The position numbers and the translations under genes are program-made. Shown here piece after piece: positions 17,795 to 27,056 of a stretch of DNA of 64,000 nt; within the stretch, counting starts at the first letter, position 1; each line of letters opens with the position of its first letter. Source of the stretch: an uncultured bacterium (GTDB lineage: Bacteria > Verrucomicrobiota > Lentisphaeria > Victivallales > UBA1829); assembly GCA_900548385.1 (NCBI GenBank), contig URKJ01000019.1, positions 1 to 64,000 on the forward strand, read 5' to 3'. Below the pieces are notes generated by a model. The model was given only the letters and a program-made list of their open reading frames with translations, made no database searches and was not told where the DNA came from.

Positions 17795-19237
17795 TCAGGA
17801 AAGTTTTTCCATCAGCATCTTGAGCACCATCTGCGGATTCGCCTTGCCCCGGCTGGCTTTCATGACCTGCCCGACAAGATACTGAATGACCGCGCTCTTC
17901 CCCTCCCGGTACTGCTGGACCTGAGCGGGATTCGCGGCGATCACCTGATCCACAAAACCGGTAATCGCGGACTCATCCGAAACCTGAACGAGCCCTTTTT
18001 CCCTGACAATGTCGGCAGCCTCCCTGCCGGTCCGGAACATCTCTTCAAAGACGGTTTTGGCGATCTTTCCGTTGATCGCACCGGACTGGATCATATCCAC
18101 CATCGCGGCGAGCGATTCCGGCTTGACTTTGCATTCGGCAAGCTCGATTTTCTGTTCGCCGAGCAGACGCATGAAATCGCCGTTGATCCAGTTCGCGACC
18201 AGTTTCGGCGCCTTGGAATGTGCGGCGGCATGTTCGAAATACTCCGCCAGTCCGCGGTCCAAAGTAAGCACATGCGCATCGTAATCGGTCAAAGCGTAAT
18301 CCTTCACATACCGTTCCCGCTTCTGTTCCGGAAGTTCGGGAAGACTCTGACGGATTTCCTCAATATCCTCATCGGACAGCACGACCGGCATCAAATCCGG
18401 TTCCGGGAAATAGCGGTAATCGTTGGCGTTCTCCTTGCCGCGCATAAGATAAGATTCCCCGGCATCGTCATTCCAGCCGCGGGTTTCCTGCTCGATCTCC
18501 TCGCCGGCCTCCAGCATGATGATCTGACGCTTGATCTCATAGGTGATCGCGCGGTGCACGGCGCGGAAACTGTTCAGATTCTTGAGTTCGACTTTAGTCC
18601 CGAACTTCTCGTCTCCTTTGTGGCGGATGGAGATGTTGACGTCACAGCGCATCTGCCCCTTTTCCATATCGCAATCGCCGATGCCGCCGTACTGCATGAT
18701 CTGTTTCAGAGCGGTCAGATACGCATACGCTTCATCGGCGCTGCGCATATCGGGTTCGCTGACGATCTCCATCAGAGGCACGCCGGCGCGGTTGAAATCA
18801 ACTCCCGTGCAATCGCCGAAATGAGTGGACTTGGCAACGTCCTCCTCCAGATGGATCCGGGTGAGTCCGATGTATTTATCCGCCATCTCCTCGCCGGAAA
18901 AACCCTTGCCGTGAATATGGATCTTTCCCGCAAGACAGAACGGCATATCATACTGCGTAAGCTGATAGTTTTTCGGCATATCGGGATAAAAATAGCTCTT
19001 GCGGTCAAACTTGCTCCGGTTCGGAATCCGGCAGGAAGTCATAAGCCCGGCGGCAACCGTCTTGCGGATCGCTTCGCGGTTCGGATTCGGCAGAACTCCC
19101 GGATGCCCCATACAGACCGGGCAGACATTTGTATTCGGTTCAGCACCGTAATGGTTCGGGCACTTGCAAAACATTTTGGAAGCCGTTTTGATCTGAACGT
19201 GCACTTCCAAGCCAATGACAGCTTCATATCCAGCCAT
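17795..19237 (-). CDS. gatB: Asp-tRNA(Asn)/Glu-tRNA(Gln) amidotransferase subunit B
   Basis: 480 aa, standard length. With GatA and GatC it amidates misacylated Glu-tRNA(Gln) or Asp-tRNA(Asn). Signature segments: YEAVIGLEVHVQIKTASKMF, CPNHYGAEPNTNVCPVCMGHPG with zinc-binding cysteines, RKSYFYPDMPKNYQLTQYD, FNRAGVPLMEIVSEPD. A C-terminal GatB/Yqey tail domain (ANPAQVQQYREGKSAVIQYLVGQVMKASRGKANP) contacts tRNA. gatA and gatC are not nearby. First gene of a five-gene minus-strand unit with otherwise unrelated genes. Confidence 0.98.
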   Translation of the reverse strand: MAGYEAVIGLEVHVQIKTASKMFCKCPNHYGAEPNTNVCPVCMGHPGVLPNPNREAIRKTVAAGLMTSCRIPNRSKFDRKSYFYPDMPKNYQLTQYDMPFCLAGKIHIHGKGFSGEEMADKYIGLTRIHLEEDVAKSTHFGDCTGVDFNRAGVPLMEIVSEPDMRSADEAYAYLTALKQIMQYGGIGDCDMEKGQMRCDVNISIRHKGDEKFGTKVELKNLNSFRAVHRAITYEIKRQIIMLEAGEEIEQETRGWNDDAGESYLMRGKENANDYRYFPEPDLMPVVLSDEDIEEIRQSLPELPEQKRERYVKDYALTDYDAHVLTLDRGLAEYFEHAAAHSKAPKLVANWINGDFMRLLGEQKIELAECKVKPESLAAMVDMIQSGAINGKIAKTVFEEMFRTGREAADIVREKGLVQVSDESAITGFVDQVIAANPAQVQQYREGKSAVIQYLVGQVMKASRGKANPQMVLKMLMEKLS

Positions 19238-19268
19238 AAAATCGCTCTCCTGATTATTTTAAAGGTGT

Positions 19269-19297
19269 ACAATAGCATAAAAACGGGTCCGATTCAA
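19269..19297 (-). promoter_or_regulatory. Predicted gatB promoter
   Basis: Minus-strand TTGAAT (19292-19297) and TATTGT (19269-19274) with a 17-bp spacer, about 32 bp upstream of the gatB ATG. Confidence 0.5.
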
Positions 19298-19470
19298 GTC
19301 TGGACCGGAGAAAAAGCGGAGAATTCAGCGTTCCCGTTTTCCGGATTTCCCGTTCCGCTTCCGCACGCGGTTCCGTTTTATAAAATCCGCAAAAAAACTT
19401 TCCGGCTTTTCCCCGTTCAAAACATACGAATAAAACATCGCACGGACTCTTTCTTCCCCGTCAGCCGGAC

Positions 19471-19498
19471 TTGAAAAGAGGAGAAAGACCGTTATTGT
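19471..19498 (+). promoter_or_regulatory. Predicted promoter of the secretin operon
   Basis: TTGAAA (19471-19476) and TATTGT (19493-19498), 16-bp spacer. The GGGGGGAA ribosome-binding site lies just before the ATG at 19561. Confidence 0.5.
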
Positions 19499-19560
19499 TA
19501 TAAACGGACGGCAACAAACGTCCACACACTATATCGTATCATTGCAAGGGGGGAAACAGC

Positions 19561-20976
19561 ATGAAACAGATATTGACCGGCTTTGCCGTGCTTCTGGTCC
19601 TTTCCGGAAGCATCAGACTCACAGCGGCGGAATCCAAACCGGGAACCCGCACGCTCCGATTCGTTCAGGATGACGCTCAGGATTACATGGTATCCAAGCT
19701 CTACATTCTGAAATATGTACAGGCGAACGACATCATGCCGTGGGTCATGAGCATCGTCAAACGCTACAACATGAACTCCGTCGTCAACTGTATCGAATAC
19801 GGCAGCAGCAATCAGCAGATCCTGACTGTAACCTGCCCCGTCAAAATGATGCCGTATGTCGACGACTTCATCCGGAAAGTCGACCGCAACGTAAAAGTCG
19901 ACGGAAAAACTCCCGGCGACATCATCCGCGGAACCGGTATCACCCGCGCGGTCTACCGCCCGAAATACCGTTCCGGACAGGACATCATCAACGTGATCGT
20001 CAACGCGGTCATCAACGAAGGGCCCTATGGCTCCGTCTACGGATACGATAAAAATTCCAATCAGATCTACTGGAAAGACAATTCGTCCAATTCCGAATTC
20101 ATGTTCCAGTTCCTTTCCTGGCTGGACCGTCCGGCTCCGCAGATCAATCTGCATTTCAACGTCTACGAGGTCCGGGAAAGCACGCTCCGGGACATCGGCA
20201 TTGAATACCTTGCATGGAAGAACGGTCCCGGACTCAATCTGTTTCAAGTCGCATGGGACACATTCAGCATCTCTTCCGGCGGAACGGCAGCGCTTCAGGC
20301 GGCCTCCGGACCGCTCGGCGGATTCTTCTTCGCTCCTCAATTCGATGCCAGTTTCATCCGCTTTCTCCAGCAGAACGGAAAGGCGACTATCCAGAACACC
20401 GCCAGCCTTACGGTTTCAAACTCCGATTCCAGAACCTATCAGCTGCTGTTCAATCCCCAGCTTCAGAACATCGTCAAAAACGATAACGACCGCACCAGTG
20501 TCGTACCGAGTGCGATCAGCAACCTTCCAACGGGAATGAGCCAGCTCTATCTGAGCGTCATCAAACCGGTCGTCAATCTGCATTCGGGAACGGAGATTGA
20601 TTTTGAAATCCCGGCTTATGCGCCCGGACAGAACGCCGGAATCCCCGGCACCTTGTATTTCGGTTATGACGTGCAGGTCGGAAACGTGGTGGAACGCAAC
20701 ACCTACGGAGCCGAACTCATCGAAACAAGCCAGTTCACCGGAAACGCCGTTGTCGAACTCAACCGGGAAAAAATTCTCGCATCCTGGGATAAAGAGGACG
20801 AAGTGGAACAGACGATCGGCGTCCCGTTTCTCAGTGAAATCCCGATCCTCAAATATCTGTTCAGCACCACAACGACCAGCCGGGAAAAAACGCATGTTTA
20901 CATGACCGTCACCGCGGAAATGCTGAACACCGCCGTTCAAAGCCCGGAAATCGGCAAACTGAAAAAACTGAAATAA
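19561..20976 (+). CDS. Secretin-like outer-membrane protein 1 (GspD/PilQ C-terminal domain)
   Basis: 471 aa, signal peptide about 1-23. An N1-like ring domain spans about 40-105 (LYILKYVQANDIMPWVMSIV, then a KVDR end), with a second such segment at 120-190. The C-terminal third is secretin-like: INLHFNVYEVRESTLRDIGIEYL, then a low-complexity stretch. VNLHSGTEIDFEIP and the closing signature GVPFLSEIPILKYLFSTTTTS then follow. Secretins form gated outer-membrane channels for type II secretion and type IV pili. At 471 aa it is shorter than GspD, with fewer N domains, and no GspE/F/L/M genes are nearby. Co-transcribed with a second secretin 19 bp on. Confidence 0.75.
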   Translation: MKQILTGFAVLLVLSGSIRLTAAESKPGTRTLRFVQDDAQDYMVSKLYILKYVQANDIMPWVMSIVKRYNMNSVVNCIEYGSSNQQILTVTCPVKMMPYVDDFIRKVDRNVKVDGKTPGDIIRGTGITRAVYRPKYRSGQDIINVIVNAVINEGPYGSVYGYDKNSNQIYWKDNSSNSEFMFQFLSWLDRPAPQINLHFNVYEVRESTLRDIGIEYLAWKNGPGLNLFQVAWDTFSISSGGTAALQAASGPLGGFFFAPQFDASFIRFLQQNGKATIQNTASLTVSNSDSRTYQLLFNPQLQNIVKNDNDRTSVVPSAISNLPTGMSQLYLSVIKPVVNLHSGTEIDFEIPAYAPGQNAGIPGTLYFGYDVQVGNVVERNTYGAELIETSQFTGNAVVELNREKILASWDKEDEVEQTIGVPFLSEIPILKYLFSTTTTSREKTHVYMTVTAEMLNTAVQSPEIGKLKKLK

Positions 20977-20995
20977 TCAAAATGAGGGGGACCAT

Positions 20996-22693
20996 ATGAT
21001 GAATCACCGACTCTTTCTTCCGTTTCTGCTCCTGACCGGAGCATTCGCCGCACAAAGTGCGGATCAGGCGCTTCCGCCCGCCGTGCCGCGCGACTCCAAT
21101 TTCAACAACACCGGCGGTTACGACAGCTCCCGCATTGAAGCCCGCCTCATGGTGCAGGTCAAAGACGACACCGACACGGTCCATTTCATCCGTGACAACA
21201 ACGACCCGCGCGTCGTTACAAAATGCTATCTGCTGAAACATGTGGACGCTTACGAGTTCCGCGATTATATCCGTCAAATGGTGCAGGCGAAACGGGTCGG
21301 TAACACCAGCCTCCAGCAGGCATATCCGGGCAACACCGCCGCCATGCCGTATCAGGCGACCGTCAGCTCGCCGGAAGCCACACCCGTCGCCGTCCAGCCG
21401 ACCTACAATCCGTCCGTCCAGCTCGGCAGCAATACCGCGGTGGAGTGCCTGAAATACGCGGACGGCACCGGACTGCTCATCATCAGCGCCGAAGAATACC
21501 GCTTCAAAGATCACGAAAACGGAATGGGATTCGATTCGCTCGTGGAATTCCTTGACAAACCGCAGATGGGCGCGAATTACGGAACTCAGACGTTTATCTA
21601 CATCCCGAAATTCGTCCCCGCCCGCAACCTGATGCCGCTCATCGAAAACGTCGGCATGAACATCACCGACGTCACGGAAATCTGGCAGGGGCAGGACATC
21701 GTCGCCTACGATCCGGATCTCAACTGGCTTGTATTCGATGTGACCAACTACTCCATGGCGAACATCGAAACCATGCTGAAAAAGTACGATGTTCCCATTC
21801 CGCAAGTCCGCCTGAAAATTTCCGTTTATGAGATCAACAGCGAAAACGACGATAAAATGGGCATCGACTTTCAGGCGTGGAAAAACAATCAGGGCGTCGA
21901 TCTCTTCTCGTTCGGCGGACGTTACCGCGACAACTGGGCGGCGGCATACGGCGGGGCAATGGGAAAAACCGGTTCCGAACGCACCAGTTTCTACAACTTC
22001 AACCCGAAATGGAACACCCGTTACATCGACTTCCTGACCAGTATCGGCAAAGCGAAAGTCGCCTATACCGGGGAACTCTGCATCCGCAACAACACTCCGG
22101 CAGCGCTGGAACGCAAAACGCAGCTGTTTTATGTCGATACCTCCAAATCGGCGGCTTCGGGCACACTGGAAGGACTCGGTCCCTACGAACTGCTCTCCGC
22201 GTTGATCGGCAAAATCGAAGAATCCGCAGACCAGATTCCCGTCGGACGCGGGGAACTGCAGATCGTGGAAAAATTCACGGGATTCGGCTTCTCCATGAAA
22301 GTGGAAAACGCATCCGTCAATCTGTTGGAAACACGCTTCCGCATCTCGCTCAGCAACTCCAGCCTGCTCGGTTTTGAATCGAACGGAACTCCGCGCATTT
22401 CCTCGAACAGCGTGGTGACGCAGGAAGTCAGCCTTCCTCACGGGACAAACAGTTTTGTTATCGGCGGACTCAAGAAGCAGGAGGTCGTCAAATCCGCTAC
22501 GGGCATTCCGTGGCTGATGGATATTCCGTATCTCGGTTATCTCTTCTCCAGCGTTTCCAGTTCAACCAAACATTCGGAACTGGTTCTCGTCGCCCAGTGT
22601 GAATGGGATGCACCGACCGATGCGCCGGATCAGCCCGCAATGAGCAAACCGTATAAACTCCACAAGCAAACCACCGGCAACACAACCCCGTGA
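20996..22693 (+). CDS. Secretin-like outer-membrane protein 2
   Basis: 565 aa, signal peptide about 1-20 (MMNHRLFLPFLLLTGAFAAQ). Repeated N-domain segments: CYLLKHVDAYEFRDYIRQMV, then FIYIPKFVPARNLMPLIENVG. The secretin core follows with VRLKISVYEINSENDDKMGIDFQAW, parallel to the KISVYEI-type segment of the previous protein, then TQEVSLPHGTNSFVIGGLKK and GIPWLMDIPYLGYLFSSVSS. A proline- and alanine-rich insert near 115-150 lies inside the first N domain. AGGGGG precedes tandem ATGs. The similarity to the upstream gene suggests an old tandem duplication or a hetero-oligomeric channel. It ends 8 bp before a lipoprotein gene that could supply a pilotin-type function. Confidence 0.75.
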   Translation: MMNHRLFLPFLLLTGAFAAQSADQALPPAVPRDSNFNNTGGYDSSRIEARLMVQVKDDTDTVHFIRDNNDPRVVTKCYLLKHVDAYEFRDYIRQMVQAKRVGNTSLQQAYPGNTAAMPYQATVSSPEATPVAVQPTYNPSVQLGSNTAVECLKYADGTGLLIISAEEYRFKDHENGMGFDSLVEFLDKPQMGANYGTQTFIYIPKFVPARNLMPLIENVGMNITDVTEIWQGQDIVAYDPDLNWLVFDVTNYSMANIETMLKKYDVPIPQVRLKISVYEINSENDDKMGIDFQAWKNNQGVDLFSFGGRYRDNWAAAYGGAMGKTGSERTSFYNFNPKWNTRYIDFLTSIGKAKVAYTGELCIRNNTPAALERKTQLFYVDTSKSAASGTLEGLGPYELLSALIGKIEESADQIPVGRGELQIVEKFTGFGFSMKVENASVNLLETRFRISLSNSSLLGFESNGTPRISSNSVVTQEVSLPHGTNSFVIGGLKKQEVVKSATGIPWLMDIPYLGYLFSSVSSSTKHSELVLVAQCEWDAPTDAPDQPAMSKPYKLHKQTTGNTTP

Positions 22694-22701
22694 GGTAAAC
22701 C

Positions 22702-23157
22702 ATGAATACAACCATCCATATTGCCACCGCTCTTTCCGCTCTGCTCCTGTTCAGCGGATGCCGCACAATTCCCGCAGAAACTGCGCCGCCGCTGTCCGCC
22801 GGAGAACAGGAACAGCTGAAAGCCGCCTCGCAGCGGATCGGCGCCAACATTCTGACCGCATTGCAGAAGAACGATTATCCTCTTCTGCTCTCCAATATTC
22901 CCGGCGAACTCCGGACGCAGATCACCCGCAAGGATTTTGAAACTTCACGGAAAAATTTCGAACAGCAGTTCGGAACTATCACCGGCTTCCGCTATCTCGC
23001 CGACTTGAAAACGCCCGCCGTTACGAATATGGTGTGGATCGTTGCGTTTGAACGGAAATCATCCACGGGCAGCACGGTAACACGGGAACTGCTGTTCCGC
23101 CTCGTGACCGCACAGGTCGACAACGCCCCCCGTGTTCTGAGCTACGGATTCTTCTGA
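22702..23157 (+). CDS. Small lipoprotein of the secretin operon
   Basis: 151 aa with a lipobox (LLLFSGC, lipidated Cys20), so probably outer-membrane or periplasmic lipid-anchored. The mature part is a short helix-rich then beta-rich domain (ALQKNDYPLLLSNIPGELRTQI, FRYLADLKTP, MVWIVAFERKS), reminiscent of small NTF2-like (DUF3887/DUF4878-type) lipoproteins, but I do not recognise it firmly. The position 8 bp after two secretin genes suggests a pilotin or assembly role; this is inference. Its 3' end overlaps the convergent glycosidase gene by 16 bp. Confidence 0.7.
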   Translation: MNTTIHIATALSALLLFSGCRTIPAETAPPLSAGEQEQLKAASQRIGANILTALQKNDYPLLLSNIPGELRTQITRKDFETSRKNFEQQFGTITGFRYLADLKTPAVTNMVWIVAFERKSSTGSTVTRELLFRLVTAQVDNAPRVLSYGFF

Positions 23158-26100
23158 TTCTCCGTCATGCGGAAATCAAGCTGATCCAACAGGACGCGTC
23201 CCGGTTTGCGCCGTTCCAGAAGAAACGAGATTCTGCCCGTTCTCTTTTCCAGCGCGGGCCACTCCCGGACATCCTCCGGGAGAGTCACCTCAAACGAATA
23301 CCGCTTCCAGTCCGGGGTCAGAAGAAACGTTTTCCGTTTCTGGAAATGCTTCCATTTTTTACCGTAGTTCGGCAGATCAAATACTGCCGACAGCTTGACG
23401 GGCCCTTCACTCTTTGCCCAGAATGCCAGCCGGTATGTTTTTCCCGGCAGAACCGGCAGAGGGGCGGAGTTGATCCCCGCCTCAACCGCGCCCTCCTTCT
23501 GACACAGAGCAAGACTCCGTTTTCCCGCATAAAAACCGGAGGCAGGTACGACAAACGATACAGCTTCCTTCTGTTTCCAGTCTCTCATCCAGTCTCCGGG
23601 AAGCCGTCCGTCCGACTCGAAATCGTGATTCGGAAACAGGTTCTTCCGCAAATCGTCATTGCTCAGGCGTTCCAGGCAGACCTGTTCCACGCGGAGAACT
23701 CCGGAACCGGTACGCGGCAGATAAAGAGAAAAGTCAACCTTATCCGAACTGCCGGAATGGAAACTGACACTGCGCGGAGCTTTCGCCGCGGCTGGATTCC
23801 AACCGATATAAAACGGTTCCCCGCCATTGAGACGAATCATCACTCCGGTTTTCAAGCAGTCCGCATTCTCCGACGATGCAATCCAGCGGAGACGGTAATA
23901 ACTGTCCGGGCGGACCGGGGCACTTCCACTCAGGTGAGCGGTCCGCTTCCCGTCATACCGGATTTCGTACACTCCGGGCGAAACGGTTTTCCAACCGCCT
24001 CCGGGCTTCAGAACGGAAGCTCCGGAAACCGCCGATGATGCGGGAAGCTCTGCATCATCCTCTTTCACGATTCCGAAAACCAGACGGTCCCGGTATGCGA
24101 ACTCCGCACCGAACAACAGTGCGGAACGGTCTGCGATCCGGTCGCCGGAAGCATCGTTGATCTTGATCTCCAGTCCGAATTCGGTTCCCGTCACCCGCTC
24201 CGGCAGTTCCAGCCGGACACGGCAGGAGTCCGGAGCGGCAGCAACCGTACAGGGAACCTGTTCCGGCGTCAGCCCGTAAGTATTCTTCCAGACAATCACC
24301 CGTCCGCTCTTCCAACGGGGCATAACGAACAGCCGTATCATTCCCGGATGCCAGGCGTTCGGATGATATTCCGGCAACAAACGGGGTGCGGGATCAAGAA
24401 AGAACTCCACACAATCCTGTTCCCACAGCTGCCGCTTGCCCGGCGCACCGGAATCCGTAACATCCCGGATCAGGAATTCAAACACGGTTTTCCCATTCTC
24501 CCGGAAAATACGTCCGTCCGCGCTCAGTTTTCCATCGGGACTTTTCATCGTGAACGGCTTCCGGAAACACTGAATACGGCTCCGGTGGATTTTCAGCGGG
24601 ACCTCCCGGCTTTTTTCGCCGACGTAAAGTTTCAAAACAGACGGCTCTCCGGTTTCCGTCTCCCGAACCGGAAGCTCCACAGTCCGCGCCTCGCCTCCAT
24701 CCAACGTAAACGGAACCGGAGCGACAGCCGAAAGCCCTCCGCTGTTAATGCCGAGAAAGCCGGCAACCGGCGCTGTGGTCCGGTTGCGCAGCCCGACCCA
24801 CAGTGTAAGTTTACCGTTCCCGGAAACCAGACGCGCTTCCGGCGATGCGGTAACGCTCCGTTCCCAGGAGATGGAGAGAGTTTTCAGACGCTTGATAAAC
24901 TCCGCTTCCGTAAGTTTTCCGGGTTTCAGATAGAACGGAACCGGACCGGCATCCCTGATTCCCGCAGGAACCGGATTGCCGAACAGATCATACACCTCAA
25001 AACCGGAAAGATCGAATTTCAGGAACTTCTGTTTCCGGAAATTCCATACCGCCGCGACAGGCGCACCGTCTTTGCGGTAAACATAGCAGACAATCCCTTC
25101 CGGGAACTGGAATTTATGCAGGGCCTCCGCCCCCTCGAAGAAACGCGCCAGCGCATTGTACGCGGGGACCAGCGGAGAGGGATAGAGCTCCGGACGGGAC
25201 GTAACGTGTTCATAGCCGGGAATCAGCAGTTCTTTCCACAGCTGATCTTCGTGAAGCGGATACGACTGCTCCACCCCTTCTCCCAGATCGACCAGAAAAC
25301 GCCACGCGGCATGGTGCGCAGACGCATCACCCGAAGCGAAGTAATTCTTCATTTCCGGACCGTCGAACAGATAGTAAAGCTCCGTATTCCAGACCGGAGT
25401 TTTCCGGTTGTGTTTCCGGATCAGTCCTTTCAGCGATGCAATCTGACGGTCCGCGGGTTCCACTGAACCGAGTTCCCTGCTCGCATACGGATGAAATGAA
25501 ACCGCATCCGCAAGCTCCAGCCCGCCGAGCTCGAAACAGCGCCGGGCGAACAGTCCGATGTCCTCCCCCTTGTCGCTCGTTGAACAGAAACCGACGATAC
25601 GGGCGCGCGGATTCTCTTTCCGGATTTCTTCATACGCCGATTTCAGAAAACCGTTATACATTTCCGGTGATACCTGAAACTGCGCTTCATTGAAGATCTC
25701 ATACTGCATGATCCGCTCGCCCGCCTGTTTCACAATGCTGTTCACATAACGCCGCCAGACCGCATCCGGAGGAATCAGCATCGGATGACCTTTCGATACT
25801 GTTTTCCCTTTGCGGGCGATCTGTTCAAACCAGAGCGGATAGGCTTTCGGCGCCCATGACGCGGTATTGATGTAAAAACAGTTTCCGCCGAGAACAGGGA
25901 GATAGGATATTCCGTGTCCATTCAGCAGTTTCAAGCCAAGTTCCAGCCAACGGAAATCAAACTTTCCCGGTTCCGGCTCCACATAATACCACAAATCGCC
26001 GCAGTCGTGTCCACGGAGGACCCGGCATCCGGTATGGGACAGAAGACGGAATTTCTCCTTTGCCGACGCATTGGAAACCTGCAGACCGGGCGGTTCCTCC

Positions 26101-27023
26101 AAACGTCCGCGAATGTCGATCCCGCCGTTGAAACCGACGCAGAACCGCTTGCTGTCATACGGTCTGCGGTCCAGTTTGCCCACAACCGCAAAATATCCGG
26201 GAAAAAACCGGAACTCTCCGGGATCCGCCGATTCGATCCGGAATGATCCCATGCGCGCAAGCGGAATCTCCACCGTAAAACTCTGCACCTCCCCCGGATT
26301 GATCCGGCAGGGAAATTCCGCCGCCGGAACGGAAGTCCCGAAATAATCATCCGTCATGACAAGCCGGACCGTTTTTTCAAATACGGAATCACCCGTATTG
26401 CGGAGGCGGACCGTACACCGGCTCTTCCCCGTTTCCCCCGCAACGTAAAGCCTGCTGTCGGCAGTGATCCCCATTTCCACCCCGGTAAACCGTGTGTCCT
26501 TCCCGGACGAAACCGAAAGATCATCCAGCCATATCGTCAGTTTCCGGGCGGGAACAAAAACTTTGAGATGATACATCCCGCCAACGTCTTTTGTATTCAG
26601 CGGAATTTCAAAACGGGTCCACCCGCTCCCCGCCTTTACGGAACCCGTTACGCTGTGCGGTCCCCTCGCGATCGTCCGGTTGATCAGGTCAATCCGGACC
26701 GGCTGCCGGTCTGCGGAACATTTGATTGCTCCGCGCAGATAATAAACGGTGTCCGGTTTCAAACGGAATTCGCGGGAATAGACGATGCCGCGCTCCGCAT
26801 AAGGATTTTCAACCCGCAGCGCCTGACGTCCGGCAAACCGTTCCGCCGGATCCGCAGCCAACGGACGGAAATCCAGTTCCGGGTTCGTATCGGGACGCTG
26901 AAAACGTTCCAGAGCGAATCCGCACACTCCCAGTTCAAAATCTCCGTTGAAAACCAGATTTTCCGCATGGAGCAGACCTCCGGACAATACAAACAAAGCC
27001 AGAATTTTATTCATCCTTCTCAT
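23142..27023 (-). CDS. Very large secreted glycoside hydrolase with flanking carbohydrate-binding domains
   Basis: 1293 aa. The ATG at 27023 has GAGGAGG seven bases upstream, better than the ATG at 27014. Signal peptide about 1-20. The first module (22-175) is CBM4/9-like (NLVFNGDFELG, WLDDLSVSSG). A beta-sandwich spans about 180-285. A TIM barrel at about 290-640 carries YEIFNEAQF (Glu446, probable acid/base) and TPVWNTELYY (Glu548, probable nucleophile), similar to GH39 and related clan-A enzymes. Residues about 860-1040 resemble a CBM9-like domain (WEQDCVEFFLDP). The C-terminal about 1130-1290 is again CBM4/9-like (NLFPNHDFESDGRLPGDW). It follows a pseudopilin gene by 33 bp. Substrate unknown. 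Confidence 0.78.
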   Translation of the reverse strand: MRRMNKILALFVLSGGLLHAENLVFNGDFELGVCGFALERFQRPDTNPELDFRPLAADPAERFAGRQALRVENPYAERGIVYSREFRLKPDTVYYLRGAIKCSADRQPVRIDLINRTIARGPHSVTGSVKAGSGWTRFEIPLNTKDVGGMYHLKVFVPARKLTIWLDDLSVSSGKDTRFTGVEMGITADSRLYVAGETGKSRCTVRLRNTGDSVFEKTVRLVMTDDYFGTSVPAAEFPCRINPGEVQSFTVEIPLARMGSFRIESADPGEFRFFPGYFAVVGKLDRRPYDSKRFCVGFNGGIDIRGRLEEPPGLQVSNASAKEKFRLLSHTGCRVLRGHDCGDLWYYVEPEPGKFDFRWLELGLKLLNGHGISYLPVLGGNCFYINTASWAPKAYPLWFEQIARKGKTVSKGHPMLIPPDAVWRRYVNSIVKQAGERIMQYEIFNEAQFQVSPEMYNGFLKSAYEEIRKENPRARIVGFCSTSDKGEDIGLFARRCFELGGLELADAVSFHPYASRELGSVEPADRQIASLKGLIRKHNRKTPVWNTELYYLFDGPEMKNYFASGDASAHHAAWRFLVDLGEGVEQSYPLHEDQLWKELLIPGYEHVTSRPELYPSPLVPAYNALARFFEGAEALHKFQFPEGIVCYVYRKDGAPVAAVWNFRKQKFLKFDLSGFEVYDLFGNPVPAGIRDAGPVPFYLKPGKLTEAEFIKRLKTLSISWERSVTASPEARLVSGNGKLTLWVGLRNRTTAPVAGFLGINSGGLSAVAPVPFTLDGGEARTVELPVRETETGEPSVLKLYVGEKSREVPLKIHRSRIQCFRKPFTMKSPDGKLSADGRIFRENGKTVFEFLIRDVTDSGAPGKRQLWEQDCVEFFLDPAPRLLPEYHPNAWHPGMIRLFVMPRWKSGRVIVWKNTYGLTPEQVPCTVAAAPDSCRVRLELPERVTGTEFGLEIKINDASGDRIADRSALLFGAEFAYRDRLVFGIVKEDDAELPASSAVSGASVLKPGGGWKTVSPGVYEIRYDGKRTAHLSGSAPVRPDSYYRLRWIASSENADCLKTGVMIRLNGGEPFYIGWNPAAAKAPRSVSFHSGSSDKVDFSLYLPRTGSGVLRVEQVCLERLSNDDLRKNLFPNHDFESDGRLPGDWMRDWKQKEAVSFVVPASGFYAGKRSLALCQKEGAVEAGINSAPLPVLPGKTYRLAFWAKSEGPVKLSAVFDLPNYGKKWKHFQKRKTFLLTPDWKRYSFEVTLPEDVREWPALEKRTGRISFLLERRKPGRVLLDQLDFRMTENQKNP

Positions 27024-27056
27024 GATTTATCCTCCTCTTTTACGGCATGGTACAAT

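Larger units (their letters stand above)
19238..19560. other. 323-bp divergent intergenic region
   Basis: Separates gatB from the secretin gene pair. It holds two predicted promoters (gatB at 19269-19297, secretins at 19471-19498) and a GC-rich middle with no recognisable family. A 66-aa minus-strand reading frame at 19325-19525 has no supporting evidence. Confidence 0.6.

Noticed and set aside
19325..19525. 66-aa minus-strand reading frame in the gatB-secretin gap
   Set aside because: A hydrophobic start is visible, but there is no good ribosome-binding site, no family and atypical composition; it crosses the predicted secretin promoter.
23142..23157. 16-bp overlap of convergent gene ends as a sign of a frameshift
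   Set aside because: Both reading frames end naturally with family-consistent C-termini; short convergent overlaps are common in compact genomes.
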